Notes under the pieces: model-generated
What the model was told of the DNA's origin: nothing
Seen by the model: only the letters and a program-made list of their open reading frames with translations
The model's database searches: none
Part shown: positions 32,243 to 43,767 of the stretch, in pieces
How the letters are laid out: each line of letters opens with the position of its first letter
Numbering within the stretch: position 1 is the first letter of the stretch
NCBI RefSeq assembly: GCF_023343835.1
Contig: NC_064442.1
Location: forward strand, 19,578,501 to 19,642,500
Direction of reading: 5' to 3'
DNA length: 64,000 nt
From: Lagopus muta
Taxonomy: Eukaryota > Chordata > Aves > Galliformes > Phasianidae
Position numbers and translations under genes: made by a program

Positions 32243-32309
32243 CATAAAAGCCCGTGCTGCTGCAGGCTCTGCATCGCCCCCTCTTCCCTCACTTTCCTTG
32301 AGGAACGAG
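32243..32309 (+). promoter_or_regulatory. K2 TATA box and non-coding exon 1
   Basis: CATAAAAG at 32243-32250. The exon of about 38 nt ends TTGAGGAACGAG before donor GTAAGC at 32310. The exon sequence differs from the K1/K3 type (CCCCCTCTTCCC, CTTGAGG), marking K2 as a separate lineage with K5psi. Confidence 0.85.
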
Positions 32310-33053
32310 GTAAGCACAAAGTCACTCCAGCTCTCCAGCTGGGACCAAGTGCTGTCCCCTTGCTGTTGAGTCCCCTTGCTACTTGGTCTGTGTAGTCCAC
32401 TGGGAAATTGGGTGGAGGGCTGGGAAGAGACGCTATCTCAGTGACACAGTGAGACTGATGGTTGTTGGCATGGAGGACGTATGTCCAGAGAATTAGGACC
32501 TGCAGCAGCTGGCCTCGAAGAGAACAGCCGGGTGCATCCTGCGCCATCTTCAACGTTGTGAAATTCATGTGAGAGATGAGTCTTTCCAGAGACTCTCCCG
32601 GGCCTTCTTCAAGAAGTGGGAAGCGTTCTTCTGCAGGGCAATTCAGATGGCGTGCTGAGGATGATGGGAACTGTAAAGACCCGGTGTGTTTTCCCAGCAA
32701 GTTTGGTCCAACGTCTTTTCTGGCCTGCCTCTATGTCCTGGTCTAGTGTCAGCAATCTTCACCCATGTGACGGCACCAGGAACATAGGAGGCAGTCCTGG
32801 TGCAATCAGCACCCAGTTAGTCGCAGCTTTCCTGACAGTCTTTCCAACGCAGCCTGCAGGAGAGCTGTCACACTGCAGACTGTGGTAGCAACAGCATCTG
32901 CAGGTGCTTTGAGGACACGGAGCCAGAAAGAGAGCTGGAGGGCAGCAAAGGGAGTTGGTGAGAGAGCCAACGCAAAGAAAGACAGGCTGACTGATTTTTG
33001 GGTCCGTGTTCCCTCCCTGCTCTGTGTTTCAGCTTTGCCTCCCTCAGAGAGAG

Positions 33054-33371
33054 ATGTCGTGCTGCAGACCCTGCGTCCCGTTCCCCTGTGGTGCCTCTGG
33101 CCCAACCCCACTGGCAAGCAGCTGCAATGAGCCATGTGTCGCCTGCTGCGCTGACTCAACTGTGGCCATCCAGGCCTCCCCTGTGGTGGTGACCCTGCCG
33201 GGCCCCATCCTCACCTCCTTCCCTCAGAGCACAGCTGTGGGATCCTCTCTGTCAGCTGCTGTTGGCAGCTCCCTCAGCTCCGCGGGCGTTCCCATTTCTT
33301 CTGGGGGCTCCCTTGGTCTGGGGGGCTCTGGGCTGTGTCTGCCTCGCCCGCCCAGCAGATTCATCTGCTGA
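33054..33371 (+). CDS. Feather-type beta-keratin K2
   Basis: 105-residue corneous beta-protein with the same layout as its neighbours: Cys-rich head, beta core with [16 protein letters not shown], Gly/Ser tail and Cys end. Distinct residues are F10, N25, C31 (an extra cysteine, CVACC), A38 and Q40. The intron runs 32310-33032 and 21 nt of leader precede the ATG. ATTAAA lies at 33497-33502. The mirror position in the right arm (K5psi) has lost the whole coding exon, so K2 is the only surviving coding member of its lineage here. Confidence 0.93.
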   Translation: MSCCRPCVPFPCGASGPTPLASSCNEPCVACCADSTVAIQASPVVVTLPGPILTSFPQSTAVGSSLSAAVGSSLSSAGVPISSGGSLGLGGSGLCLPRPPSRFIC

Positions 33372-33530
33372 AGCCGATGGATTGTCCCATCTGGAGAACG
33401 CATCCCAGGAATGGATGGATCGTTCTCTCAACCTCCCTGAAAACTGGAAACATTTCTCTTCCTCTCTGTACGGAGAAACTTTGCTTTTTCCTTCCCATTA
33501 AAAACTTTGTGCTGCAGATCTTGGAATTGT
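33372..33530 (+). other. K2 3' UTR and polyadenylation signal
   Basis: Shared UTR with GATGGATCGTTCTCTCAACCTCC and CTCTGTACGGAG, then ATTAAA at 33497-33502. It lacks the TATAAAAGG downstream block seen after the other copies. Confidence 0.8.
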
Positions 33531-33559
33531 GATTTTGTTTCCTCCTAACGCCATTGGTC

Positions 33560-34372
33560 ACCTGCTCTGATTAGAAAAGCAGTGCCCACTGCCCTCAGCT
33601 TACCTCTTCTCACTGGAAACAGAGGGGGGAGAACCTGCCCTGTCCCATGGCAGCGAGTCCATCCCCAGCTACAAAAAGACAACACGTCCAGCTGTGGCTC
33701 CTTCCAGCCTCAACCACTCTGTGCTTCTGTGATGTGTTCTAACAGGAGAAGCAGGAAGAGCAGGGAATGGTTTGTGCGGAGGGCAGAAGGCTCAGGGGGC
33801 ATCCCGTCCTCGACTTTAGTACCTGCAGAGGGAGGCTGGGCAGGAAGAAGAGGCACAAGAGAGGCAGCCTCTTCTCAGTGCCACCCCTGTGAGAGGACAA
33901 AAAGCCATGCCATCAGTGGGAATCCACAGAACACCACACACAGTATTCCTCGTGTCCTGTGAAGATGGACAAAGATGGGATTGAGCTTTCCAGGGATGCT
34001 GAGGAGTCTGTCTCACTGGAATAAGCAACATGCCCCCAGACACGGCTCTGAACAGCCTGCTCTTCTCGACCATGCCTTGAGCAGGATTGGACTGCAGGGT
34101 CTGCACCTCAGCTGCTGTGGGATACAGTGACCTTCTGCTGGTTTCCCTCACAAGGCAGCAGCCATCAATCAGAAGGCAACAAAGAAGGGTCGGGGCCTGT
34201 GCTCACTAAGCTAGGCAGGTGTGGAGGAACCATGTCAGGGGAAGGCCACTGCATGGCTAAAAGCACAGAGAAGGAAGGATGGCAAGAAGGATGTCTGGTA
34301 TGCATTAATTAGTTCAGTTTCAGGCTTAGGTGAAAGTCAGCTGTGGGCAATGGTTTGGGAGCCCAAAAGTAG
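33560..34372. other. Keratin-flank unit, non-coding
   Basis: Mirrored at 51016-51828 and present in decayed form at 5930-6760. No coding sequence is supported. The sequence is close to identical in both arms. Confidence 0.7.
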
Positions 34373-34444
34373 AGGTCCCACTGAGATTTGAACTCAGATC
34401 GCTGGATTCAGAGTCCAGAGTGCTCACCTTTACACCATGGGACC
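34373..34444 (-). tRNA. tRNA-Gln (anticodon CUG), left arm
   Basis: 72 nt with a perfect acceptor stem GGTCCCA/TGGGACC, A box TGGTGTAAAGGTGAGCA, anticodon loop CTCTGAA between CTGGA and TCCAG, a perfect T stem (CTGAG/CTCAG) around TTCAAAT, and a TTTT run 5 nt downstream. It decodes CAG. The fourth acceptor pair is C-G. It is identical to the + strand copy at 50944-51015. Confidence 0.92.
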
Positions 34445-34559
34445 AGCTGCACACCTGCTCTATGTCCTCTCAGCAACAGAATGGACGGACAGGAGGCTTC
34501 AGCAGAACGCTGAGCTGGCAGGAAGACACAACACACCTTCTCATGGGTCCCACAGCACG

Positions 34560-34930
34560 CAATGGCTGCCTCTGATGGCACTCAAGAGAATTCAGTCTTG
34601 AGGCTAACTATTAATCCTGGATGGCAATCAGGAAAGCCTACTGCTCTCATGTCTCAGAGTTCTTTCCTATGCCTGCTTTCCTATGCCTATTTTCCTTGGC
34701 TACTGACAAGACTGCATGCAGATCCACAACCTCGTTCCACAGTGACATAATATACCAGGAGACAGCAAAAAGAAAGCAAGGTCTCACACCAAAGGAGCAT
34801 AAGCCTGTATCCAGGTGATCACAGTTCTCTGATGTCTTGTTATGGTCAGGATTCACTTTTAAAGCTTTTTGGGTAAGCTCACCTCCATATGCCTCATGGG
34901 TTGGAGCTCTTGTTTGTGCTACGCGAGGCC
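34560..34930. other. Non-coding arm sequence
   Basis: Mirrored at 50458-50828. Together with 34930-35345 it forms a 232-codon minus-strand frame (34647-35345), kept in the other arm at 50043-50741 and cut short in the 21.2-kb copy. No domain is recognised and it is probably not a protein. Confidence 0.5.
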
Positions 34931-35940
34931 TGTTACTGCTCCCCTGAATGCTCCAACTGGTGCTGCTCTCCATCCAGCTTAGAACTATGCTGCCTGCACA
35001 TGCCCATGCTTGTGTGGGCATTTGCGTGCACCCGCTGTGTGTCAGCCTAGCTAGCACAAGCCCCTCTCCCCCAAACAACTGGTCTTCCCAGGCAGAGCTG
35101 AGTGGTGTGCTGCAAGTGCTGCTCCACAGCATTTTTGGAGTGCTGCTGGGCAAGGAAGGGACAAATGTGATCAGGACAGAGCAGATGGAAGTGGACAGCC
35201 CCAGCCACAATGAATGATTGCCACTACCCTCCAGCTCACAGGGAGCAGCAAGGGCAGGCAGAAGCAGGGAGCCAGAGAAAACTCTCTGACCTGATCCTGC
35301 AGGGCTGCCTGCCCAGCCCAGCTGTGTAGGAGGTGGGGCTTCCAAGGCTCCCAGGACAGCACTGGTTTACCTGCCGTGGGTGGAGACCAGCCTCAGGCGC
35401 TGGCAGCAGGCCCAGGAAGGTTTGGGATAGGCTGTGCTGCTAGAGCCTGTTGGGAGAACAAGGCAAGAGCTGGCTCTGGTAAGACCTGCATGATTTGCCA
35501 TCTGCAGGCAGCTTCCCTGTGCCATCCACACACCCTGGCTGCAGACATGAGCCAGACACACGAGACAAACAAAAAATAGGATAAGCTGGGTAGGATTTGC
35601 AGGAGAGGGAAAACATTTGTGCATCAATCACCTTTTACTGCTCTGCTCTCTTCAGTGGCACAACTGCAGGGAACAAACCGTGTACCAGCAAGGGGCTACC
35701 ACTCATCCTCTCTCTCCTCACTATCCCCACAGAGTCACTCCAGGTATCCCTTCTCCTTTACACGCTTCACCCAATACACCCAGGTGCCCCATTCTCCGCA
35801 GGAACTTTACTGCTCAGGCTGGTAGACCCGGGACTGAAAGAAGGCAATGAGGAGCCCCCTCCTTCTTTACAGCACACCGGTAAGTACATTGGGCAGAATG
35901 AAATAGTTGCCAGATTCCATCATCTCCACCACATGTCATT
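34930..35940 (-). repeat. 1-kb repeat unit, left-arm copy
   Basis: Reverse complement of 49446-50460, and also matches 20638-21655 in the minus sense. It is GC-rich, with several short open frames on both strands and no recognised protein. Confidence 0.9.
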
Positions 35941-38900
35941 TTGCACTTCTTCCCCAGAGGAGGAGAACAGAGGACGGCACAACCTCCACCTCTCTGTGTG
36001 CAAGGGTTGGGAACAGGTCAGCCAGCAAAGCCCCAGGGCCTCAGGGAAGATCCGTGGGGACTCAGTGCTGTCAGGTGTCCTCCTTTAAGCGTTAACAGTG
36101 AGGACCATCTGTTCACAAGTTGGTGCTTTCTGCAGCCCTTGGTATAGGTTCACTAAAAGCAGACTCCAGGGTTGAGACAAGAACAAGGAGATCCATCGCT
36201 GATGACTGTTAGGAGAACAACAGACTCAGATTAATGTAATCTGCTGCCTGTTATTAAAAGCAGGCTAACATATCCAGAGATGAAAGGAAACATAAAACAA
36301 CATCTGTCTTCTCCCACCCATCCTCTTCTTCATCATCCCACAGTGCGCTGCAGAGGAATGGGGAATGTGGAGGTAAGGTTAGTGTACAGTGCAATGCTCA
36401 GGCTGCAATTGTTCGAGAACTGCTCCAGGACGTGTCCATACAACAGGGTGCTCTCCTTTAGGAAGTGAACACAGCAGAATGTGTGTCCCGTGGGTGGCAG
36501 CTCCTGCAGGGTCAAATGCTCATCCATGAACTTCTCTCTCCAAGGGCTGCAGTTCTGGCCCTGAGTCTGCTCCCGTGAGGGCTCTGCATGACATGCAGCC
36601 TCCTTCAGTCCAGATCCATCTGCTCCACCGTCATCTCCTCCCTGGGCATTACGGCGCTGAACCAAGACTTGATGGGCTGCTTGAGGACCACAAGCATTTC
36701 ACAAGGAAAGCACAAAGCAAGTATCCAAAGAAGTTGAGGACTCTGCATGCCTGCATTATGAACCTGCAGTTTCAACAAGGCCACACACTGAGCAGTGTGC
36801 CCTCACTTTGGTCTAGCCATGCTTGTAACTCTTCCTTGGACTAGCAATGGACCTCCTGAGATGCCTCGCACTCAGGCTCCCTCCATGAAGCTGCAGTCCT
36901 CAGAAACAGTACCGTTTGTGACCCACCTCTGCAGCATGGGCTGCACACATGCCTCTTTCCCACTGCCACTGGAGCGCAGTCCCTCTCCACAGCACTCGGG
37001 TACATCTCTTGCCATTCCTCCTTCACTCTCCAGACTCTTCAAGACAGGCACAGCCTTCCACCAGTCTTTCATGATGCAAACCTCTCACTTGCCAGCCTGC
37101 TGGGCCCAAAGCAGGACAGAAGGAAGCATTCTGTTTTCCCGTGAACAGGCCACGTGACAACCACGCGGGCCAAGTTTTGTCTTTTCATTTCCCCTGGGCT
37201 CTGGAGTCCATGGAAGGGATTCAGGGGTAGATTACATGTGTACCTTGAGTCCCACAGCAAGATGCTGACATGTGCAGAGCCCTTACTAGCTGAGAGTTCC
37301 TTTGGTTGCTCCTATGAAGGATTGTCATGAACGTCCAAGATGCATGACAAGAGCTCTACGTTTGGGCTGTAAACACTTCCTCTGTCTGGTCTGATGTACC
37401 TGGAGTAGCTGCCGTGGCCTGCCAGCTGTTCAGGACACAAGCAAGGCAAGATGACCTCCTCCTGCCAACTCTGTCATCTTTTCTAGGCACTGGAGGGCTG
37501 CTCTTTCATGCCCACAGGTAGAAGGTTTTGCCTTGCAGCTAAGAAAACCCTGGTCTCTCAGACTCTGCGTCACAATGTCACGCTATCCCCACAGGGCTGG
37601 AGCACCAGGCCTCTGATCATCCCCACAGGGAACGCACACTGAACACACTCCACATGATCATCACCTTTCCTTGCTTCTCCAGTTTGGCTTTCTTCCCCAT
37701 TTCCGACGCCGGCTCACATTTACTTCTCCGCAGTCATCAAGTAGTGTTGTCAGGAAGAGGGGACACCCACAGGCTTGGACCGGGCAGTGCCAAGCAGTTG
37801 TTCCCAGGTGATCCAGCAGAGAAAGCTCACCTGGGTGAGCTTTCATCAGACACTGGGTTGGGTGGATCATATCCAAAAGTCCTCTCCAAGCCAAGACAAG
37901 TGACATAGGATCTGCACTAGTCACAGAGAGGCAGCGCTTTCGAAGGACGCAGCGCTAGACATTCCACTTGCTTCAGGAATGGTTCAAAGCCCTTCAGTAA
38001 TGTCTATGATGAGGAAAGTGGCACTTGGGAGGCCTGCTATTCCTGGCGTGCCTGAGGCCAGGACACCTTTTCCACTGCTTTCCACAGCCGCGTGACTCAT
38101 GTGTGCCTGCGGTTCAGGGTTTTTCCCATCTCTTCCCCATTCATGATGACAGGCGGGTGCTCTGGGAGGCTGATGCTATGTCACTTTGAACTTGGAAATG
38201 CGCGGAGTGGACTCCCAGCCCCGAGCCTCTCCTCAAAAGGAGGCCATGCAGGACTGTGGTCAATGAGATTAATGCGTCGCTGAGCAAAGCAGGTTAATTT
38301 GAGTATGGGTCAGTTTTAGGGAAGGACGCCGGCATTACTTTGATCTCACTCCCACAGCCAGATTTGGTGAGTGCCAACAGCTTCTTCCACTACCCAGGCT
38401 GATATCTGTTCCTGCTTGGAATAACATGGACAACATGTTCAAGTCACCAAGGAAGATGGCTGTGGACATTCCTCTCAAGAGCCCCATAAAAGAGAAGAGC
38501 ATGACTCTCACCTCTACTCGTCATCACACTGAATATGACTACATGGCCCACCGTCGTTAGGAAGAGATAAAACAATGATGGGTGTACAGACAGTCCGTCG
38601 GACCACCACAAAGCATGGCTACAGACATCCTAGTCACAGTCCACCTCACGCACTCTTCAAGTTACCCTTCTCTGTTTTCACTACCTCCACACCCTTGTTT
38701 CGCAACCCGTCCCAGCGCCTCGCCACCCTCAGAGTAAAACACGTCTTTCTAACATCAAACTTCAATCTCCCCTCTTTTGGTTTAAAGTTGTTCCCCCCTC
38801 CTTCTTCACTATCAGTCTCAGCTTAACGACATCAGCATGCTTACTCAGGGCACACTCAATTCTACTGTCTACCTTGCTGATCAAGTTGTCAAAGAGCATG

Positions 38901-39713
38901 AGCATTAGCGTGATGAGTGTAGGAAACATACAGGTGGTCCTCAGTGCAGCTTACAGGGGGATTTCCTCTAGCTCCAATCATTTTTTCCATGCCATTGAGC
39001 TTGAAAACATCCATGGGCACGTGGGTCTTATCTCTCATTTGGGACTGTACGATCTCCATGTTCTGTCTGAACTTCTCCCACAACCTCCTGCATGTCTCTG
39101 ATTGCCCACAAGGAGGAATAGCGTCTCATAGCGTTACTTTCCCATGGCCTGCACACACAGAGCATTTCAGAGGTGAACTCTCGTATACTTCAACACTGAA
39201 TTTCACAGAGGCTGGTGGCAGAGCACATCTGGTTGGTAAAAGTGTGAGGACATTATCAAGCTGCCAAGGAATGCTGCTAAAGAGTTGACAGGGAACATGT
39301 GGCAGTGGTTAGACATCCCAGCCAGCAACCTCTACAGAAAAGAGTGTCTGGCTCCCAGTTCTACTCTCCCTTCCTGTGAATCAGCCTTCATTGCCATTAC
39401 TTTGGCATATAGCAAAGTAACAGCCAGCGCAGTTTCCGTAAGCGCATGTTGAGTTCAAGCAGTATCTCGGTGGTCTTCTCTGCCCCTGCCGCATCCCTGC
39501 TGATCTGGGCCCCTTTTCCCATCTGCAGTCATGCAGACAGGAATACAGATGAACTGTTCATATGGTAGGCAGTATGAATCTGCAGTAAAACATTTCAGAG
39601 GACAGAAGCAAGATATTAATTACTAGCAAGGTCTTGGCATTCACCAACCGCTAGCTGCTTTGATGCTTCATGACCATGGAATGTTTCTGTCGTCACGCGC
39701 CTCATGAACACGG
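35941..39713. other. Non-coding arm sequence between the 1-kb unit and K3
   Basis: 35941-38810 is mirrored at 45530-49445 (with an extra block there), and 38530-39713 is mirrored at 60070-61503. A 110-codon minus frame at 36333-36665 is retained in the other arm (48723-49055) but has no recognised family. An imperfect inverted repeat, CAGCAGAGAAAGCTCACCTGGGTGAGCTTTCATC, lies at about 37813-37845. Confidence 0.6.
37820..37851. repeat. Short inverted repeat
   Basis: AAAGCTCACC TGGGTGAGCTTT forms a 10-bp stem with almost no loop. The same palindrome lies in the right arm at about 46487-46508. Confidence 0.8.
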
Positions 39714-39780
39714 CATAAAAGCCCATGCTGCAGCAGGCTCAGCATCGCCTTTGCTTCCCTCACTTTCCTGCAGAAACGAG
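39714..39780 (+). promoter_or_regulatory. K3 TATA box and non-coding exon 1
   Basis: CATAAAAG at 39714-39721. The exon of about 38 nt ends GCAGAAACGAG, with donor GTAAGC at 39781. Confidence 0.85.
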
Positions 39781-40598
39781 GTAAGCCTCCCTTCACTCGG
39801 ACTCTGCCTGTGGGCTTGACTGCTGTCATGCTAGCTCCTCAGTTTGGGTCTGATGTAGGCTGCCTCAGTATGGAAATGGCAATCCAAATGTTTCAGGACT
39901 GTGAACGCTTTTCCTGAGGAAGAGTGGTGGATGTGTGGAGGTGGGAAGAAGTGGGATCTTTCAGGGCAAATCCGATTCAGGGAGTCAGATGCAAGGATGT
40001 ACGCCCTGCAGAGTCATTGCCTGCAGCAGGTGGCACTGACCAAATAGCCAAGTGCATCCTGTGCTATCTTCTTTGCCTAGATTTTCATTTTTTGAGACGG
40101 GTATGATCAGTCTTTCCTCTCTTGACTATCTTGACTATCTTGACTACCCCAAAACTGGGTGAGACACCATGTGTGGCATAACTTAGAGAACACAATGGGG
40201 ATGGTAGGAGCAATGAAGGACAGCATGCATTATTAAGAGGAGATTGCTGTGACATCTCTTCGTCTCAGACTTCTTCTACTGTTCCAATCTCAGCAATATT
40301 TTCTATGCTACTGCACCATGAAACACAGCAGGTAGTCCTGGTGCAACAAGCATCCCAGGGAAATCAGTGATTTGCTGCCAGTCTTTCCAATAGGACCTAC
40401 AGGTGCAATGGCACAGCTATTATCCGTGCTAGCAGAATTGTCTGCACTCCCTTTCAGAGCACGGAACTGAAAACAGAACGAGAGCGGAGCAAGGAGTGAG
40501 GGTGAGAGAGCCAACGCAGAAAAAGAAAAGACTAACTGATTTTTGGGTCTGTGTTCCCTCCCTGCTCTGTGTTTCAGCTTTGCCTCCCTCAGCGTGAG

Positions 40599-40916
40599 AT
40601 GTCGTGCTGCAGACCCTGCGTCCCGTCCCCCTGCGGTGCCTCTGGCCCAACCCCACTGGCAAGCAGCTGCAGTGAGCCATGTGTTGCCCGCTGCGCTGAC
40701 TCAACTGTGGCCATCCAGGCCTCCCCTGTGGTGGTGACCCTGCCGGGCCCCATCCTCACCTCCTTCCCTCAGAGCACAGCTGTGGGATCCTCTCTGTCAG
40801 CTGCTGTTGGCAGCTCCCTCAGCTCCGCGGGCGTTCCCATTTCTTCTGGGGGCTCCCTTGGTCTGGGGGGCTCTGGGCTGTGTCTGCCTCGCCCGCCCAG
40901 CAGATTCATCTGCTGA
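40599..40916 (+). CDS. Feather-type beta-keratin K3
   Basis: 105-residue corneous beta-protein: nine cysteines (3, 4, 7, 12, 24, 28, 32, 95, 105), beta core at 37-70 and a Gly/Ser tail. The core begins DSTVAIQ, like K2 and K4, and unlike the DSTVVIE of K1, K7 and K8. The intron runs 39781-40577, with 21 nt of leader before the ATG. ATTAAA lies at 41053-41058. The flanks pair with K4 across a 2-kb spacer and with K8 across the larger palindrome. No disabling change. Confidence 0.94.
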   Translation: MSCCRPCVPSPCGASGPTPLASSCSEPCVARCADSTVAIQASPVVVTLPGPILTSFPQSTAVGSSLSAAVGSSLSSAGVPISSGGSLGLGGSGLCLPRPPSRFIC

Positions 40917-41300
40917 AGCCGATGGATTGTCCCATCTGGAGAACACACCGCAGATATGAATGGAACTTTCTCTCAGCCTCCTGAGAGAAAGAAAACCCCC
41001 CTGAAATATTTTTCTTCCTCTCTGTACGGAGACACTTTGCTTTTTCCTTGTCATTAAAATCTTTGTGCTGCATATCCTGGGACTTGTGATTTGTTTTCCT
41101 CCTGAAACATCTCAGCGTCTGCTCTGCAGCAGAAAGCATCCTGAGCTTTCCTCTTCTCACTGGAAACAGAGGAGGGACAACCTTCCTTGTCTCATGACCA
41201 CAAGGCCATCCGCAGGCAAAATAAGAACAAGAGATCCTGCAGAGAACACTGCCAAGATCAATCGTTCTGCAATTAAGAGACTCTTATAAAAGGAGACGCT
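40917..41300 (+). other. K3 3' UTR, polyadenylation signal and downstream TATAAAAGG
   Basis: The 3' UTR carries a short insertion (GAGAGAAAGAAAACCCC) also seen in K8. ATTAAA lies at 41053-41058. TATAAAAGG at 41285-41293 is followed by an octamer-like ATTTGCAT. Confidence 0.75.
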
Positions 41301-41538
41301 GGGAGAGCAGGGATTCATTTGCATCGAGAAGGAAAGGCTCCAGGGGAATCTCATCCATGCATTCCTTTGTTCATGAAGCTTCCCTTTAGATGCTGCCAGG
41401 CCACTATCAGGTCTCCCCAGAGCCTTCTCCTCTCTGGGCTGCACAAGCCCAGCTCTCTCAGCCTGTCCTTGTAGGAGAGGTGTTCCATCCTTTGGATCAT
41501 TTTTGATCCAACCAGGTCTGTGTGCTCCTGAGCTGAGG

Positions 41539-41877
41539 GTCCTAACCGTGTACACCCCGAAATCCCCGCATTGCGCCTATACATGCTATTGTCCTCTCGG
41601 GTTGTAGTAGACTTTCTTGAGCTTGGAGAGGGGGAGATGTTGTCAGCAACTGCGAGACTGAGAGACCCCCCCACGGGATGTGACGCGATAGGCCCTCTCC
41701 CTGCTCTATGATTGATGTGTGGCACGTGCCTTAGGGTCGTAGACGAAGCACATAGGTTATATAAGCTAGAGTTCACGTGTAATAAACGCCATTTTGCTGT
41801 TCATCATATTGGTGTGTGCGTGCAGTCATTTGGTCCTGGCCTGGTTTTAGGATAGTACCGCTGGAGGCAATGCAACA
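41539..41877 (+). mobile_element. Solo LTR, alpharetrovirus/EAV-like
   Basis: 339 bp absent from the otherwise matching paralogue at about 58265. A TATATAAG box at 41758-41766 is followed by AATAAACGCC at 41781 and a short tail, the compact layout of avian alpharetrovirus-type LTRs. The exact ends and target duplication could not be settled. Confidence 0.75.
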
Positions 41878-42384
41878 GACTCCTCATCTGGAAGAGGTAC
41901 TCCAGGAGAGGCCTTGCCTGCGCAGTGCAGAGGGGCAGGATCTCCTCCTTGCCTTGCTCGCCACGCTTCTTTTGATGCAGCCCAGGATACGGCTGGCTTT
42001 CTGGGCTGTGAGGGCACAGTGCTGGCTCACGTCCAGTGGCTATCCACCACTGCCCCTAGTCTTTTGTGTCAGGGCTGCGCTCAATCCTTTCATCCCCTAG
42101 CTTGTTTTGGTAGTCTGAGGGTTGCCTTGACCCAGGTGCAAGACCTTGCACTTAGCTTTCTTGAACCTCATGAGGTTCACCTGGACCCATTGCTCATCCT
42201 GTCTAGGTCCCTCTGGATGGCATCCTGTCCCTCTGGTGTGTCCACTGCACCCCACGGCTTAAGTGTCATCCACAAACTTGCTAACGATGCACTTGGCCCT
42301 ACTGTCAATGTCACTGATGAAGATATTAACGAATATTGGCCCCAGCAGCAACTGTGTGGGACATCACTTACCACTTATCCCCTG

Positions 42385-42630
42385 TAGAGGCTGGGGATTG
42401 ACCTCTTGGAGAGCAGTATATGGGAAAGGGACCTGGGGGACCTTGTTAACGGTAAGGTGACCATGAACCAGCACTGTGTCCTTGTGGCCAAGAAGGCCAG
42501 TGGCATCCTGGGTAGTATTAGAAGTGGTGTGGTTAGTAGGTCGAGAGAGCTTCTTCTCCCCCTCTACTCTGCCTTGGTGCGACTGCATGTGGACTATTGT
42601 GTCCAGTTTTGGGCCCACTGGACATCACTT
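42385..42630 (+). mobile_element. Nested sense CR1 fragment
   Basis: About 245 bp of CR1 (GACCTGGGGGACCTTGTTAACGGTAAGGTGACCATGAACCAGC ... GGACTATTGTGTCCAG) lies in reverse to the host CR1. It is flanked by a direct repeat related to GGACATCACTTA on both sides. It is present in both palindrome arms. Confidence 0.75.
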
Positions 42631-43401
42631 ATCATTGTTCTCCATCCAGACACTGAGCCATTGGCCACCTCACTCTGGACTCGATCCTGCATTCAGTTCT
42701 TTGTCCACTCTACAGTCCACCCATAAAATCATATCTCTCAAATGAGGAGAGAAGGATATTGAGGGACACCATGCCAAAGGCTTTACTGAAGTATAGATAG
42801 ATGGCATCAGGGACTATTCCCTTGTCCAGTGATGCTACTAGGTTGGCCAAAGAGGGTTTGCCTTTGGTGAAGCCATGCTGATTCTCCCATATCTCCTCCC
42901 TATCTTCCACGTACCTTAATAAATCTGGGGAGAATTTGCTCTCTGATCTTTCCCAGCACAGAGGTGAGACTCACAGGAAGGTAGTTCCTGCGGTCATCCT
43001 TGTTACCCTTCATAAAAATGGGTGTGATATTGCCTTTATTCCAGTCATCTTGGACTTCATCTCATGGCCACAACTTTTCAAATATCAGTGAGAGTGACTT
43101 GACGGCTACATCAGCTAATCTCCTCAGGACTCTGGGATGCATGTAATCAGAGCCCATGCATTTGTGGATGATCAGATTTCTCAGGAGGTCGTAAACCTGG
43201 TGTTCACTCACAAGCGGAGAGATGTTGCATCCCAAACCCTTCCTTCCTTTGAATAAATGCAGCAGCTAGCAGCAAATGAGGGTGATTCACTGGGGCACCA
43301 CATCTCCCTTCTCGTCTGCAGCCTACCTCACCTGCTATATCGACTCACGGACACAATTCTCCCAGAGAAAAAAGCAAAGAAATCTCTGCTCACCCAGCTT
43401 T

Positions 43402-43767
43402 CCTTTTATAACACATCTCTGCATCATAGAAGGACTGAACCTGGAAGTGTTCTATGCAGGAACACTTCTTTCTATCTTGCCTGGCGAAGAACTTGGGGCC
43501 ATGGGACAAGGAAGGTTGTTCCTCCTCTGTTTCCAGTGAGAAAAGGAAAGCTCAGGATGCTTTCTGCTGCAGAGCAGATGCTGAGATGTTTCAGGAGGAA
43601 ACAAATCACAAGTCCCAGGATATGCAGCACAAAGATTTTAATGACAAGGAAAAAGCAAAGTGTCTCCGTACAGAGAGGGAGAAAAATGTTTTCAGTTTTC
43701 AGGGAGGTTGAGAGAACGATCCATCCATTTCTAGGATGTGTTCTCCAGATGGGACAATCCATCGGCT
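43402..43767 (-). other. K4 3' UTR, polyadenylation signal and downstream TATAAAAGG
   Basis: On the minus strand: ATTAAA at 43637-43642, and TATAAAAGG at 43402-43410. About 80 nt further on, a CGATATAGCAG|GTGAGG sequence looks like a splice donor. Confidence 0.7.

Larger units (their letters stand above)
30880..41300. repeat. Palindrome 1, left arm
   Basis: Reverse complement of 43370-53560. Paired coordinates sum to 84430 at the outer end, 85388 in the middle (after the K5psi deletion) and about 84328 toward the inner end (after an extra 1060-bp block in the right arm). It holds K2, tRNA-Gln, the 1-kb unit, non-coding flanks and K3. The right arm lacks about 38812-39415. Confidence 0.92.
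41375..43240 (-). mobile_element. CR1 LINE, ORF2 to 3' region, interrupted
   Basis: Antisense CR1 from the RT region (GCCATGCTGATTCTCCCATATCTCC at about 42875) to late 3' sequence (CACTATCAGGTCTCCCCAGAGCCTTCTCC at 41400). It is interrupted by a 339-bp LTR (41539-41877) and by an oppositely oriented CR1 piece (about 42385-42630). It forms the spacer between K3 and K4. The uninterrupted (no LTR) counterpart is at 56895-58455. Confidence 0.9.

Noticed and set aside
36333-36665. 110-codon frame (and mirror 48723-49055) as a fragment of a known avian multi-copy gene such as an ITPRIP-like gene
   Set aside because: A GHTFCCVHF-like phrase looked suggestive, but the surrounding residues do not follow that family in any frame.
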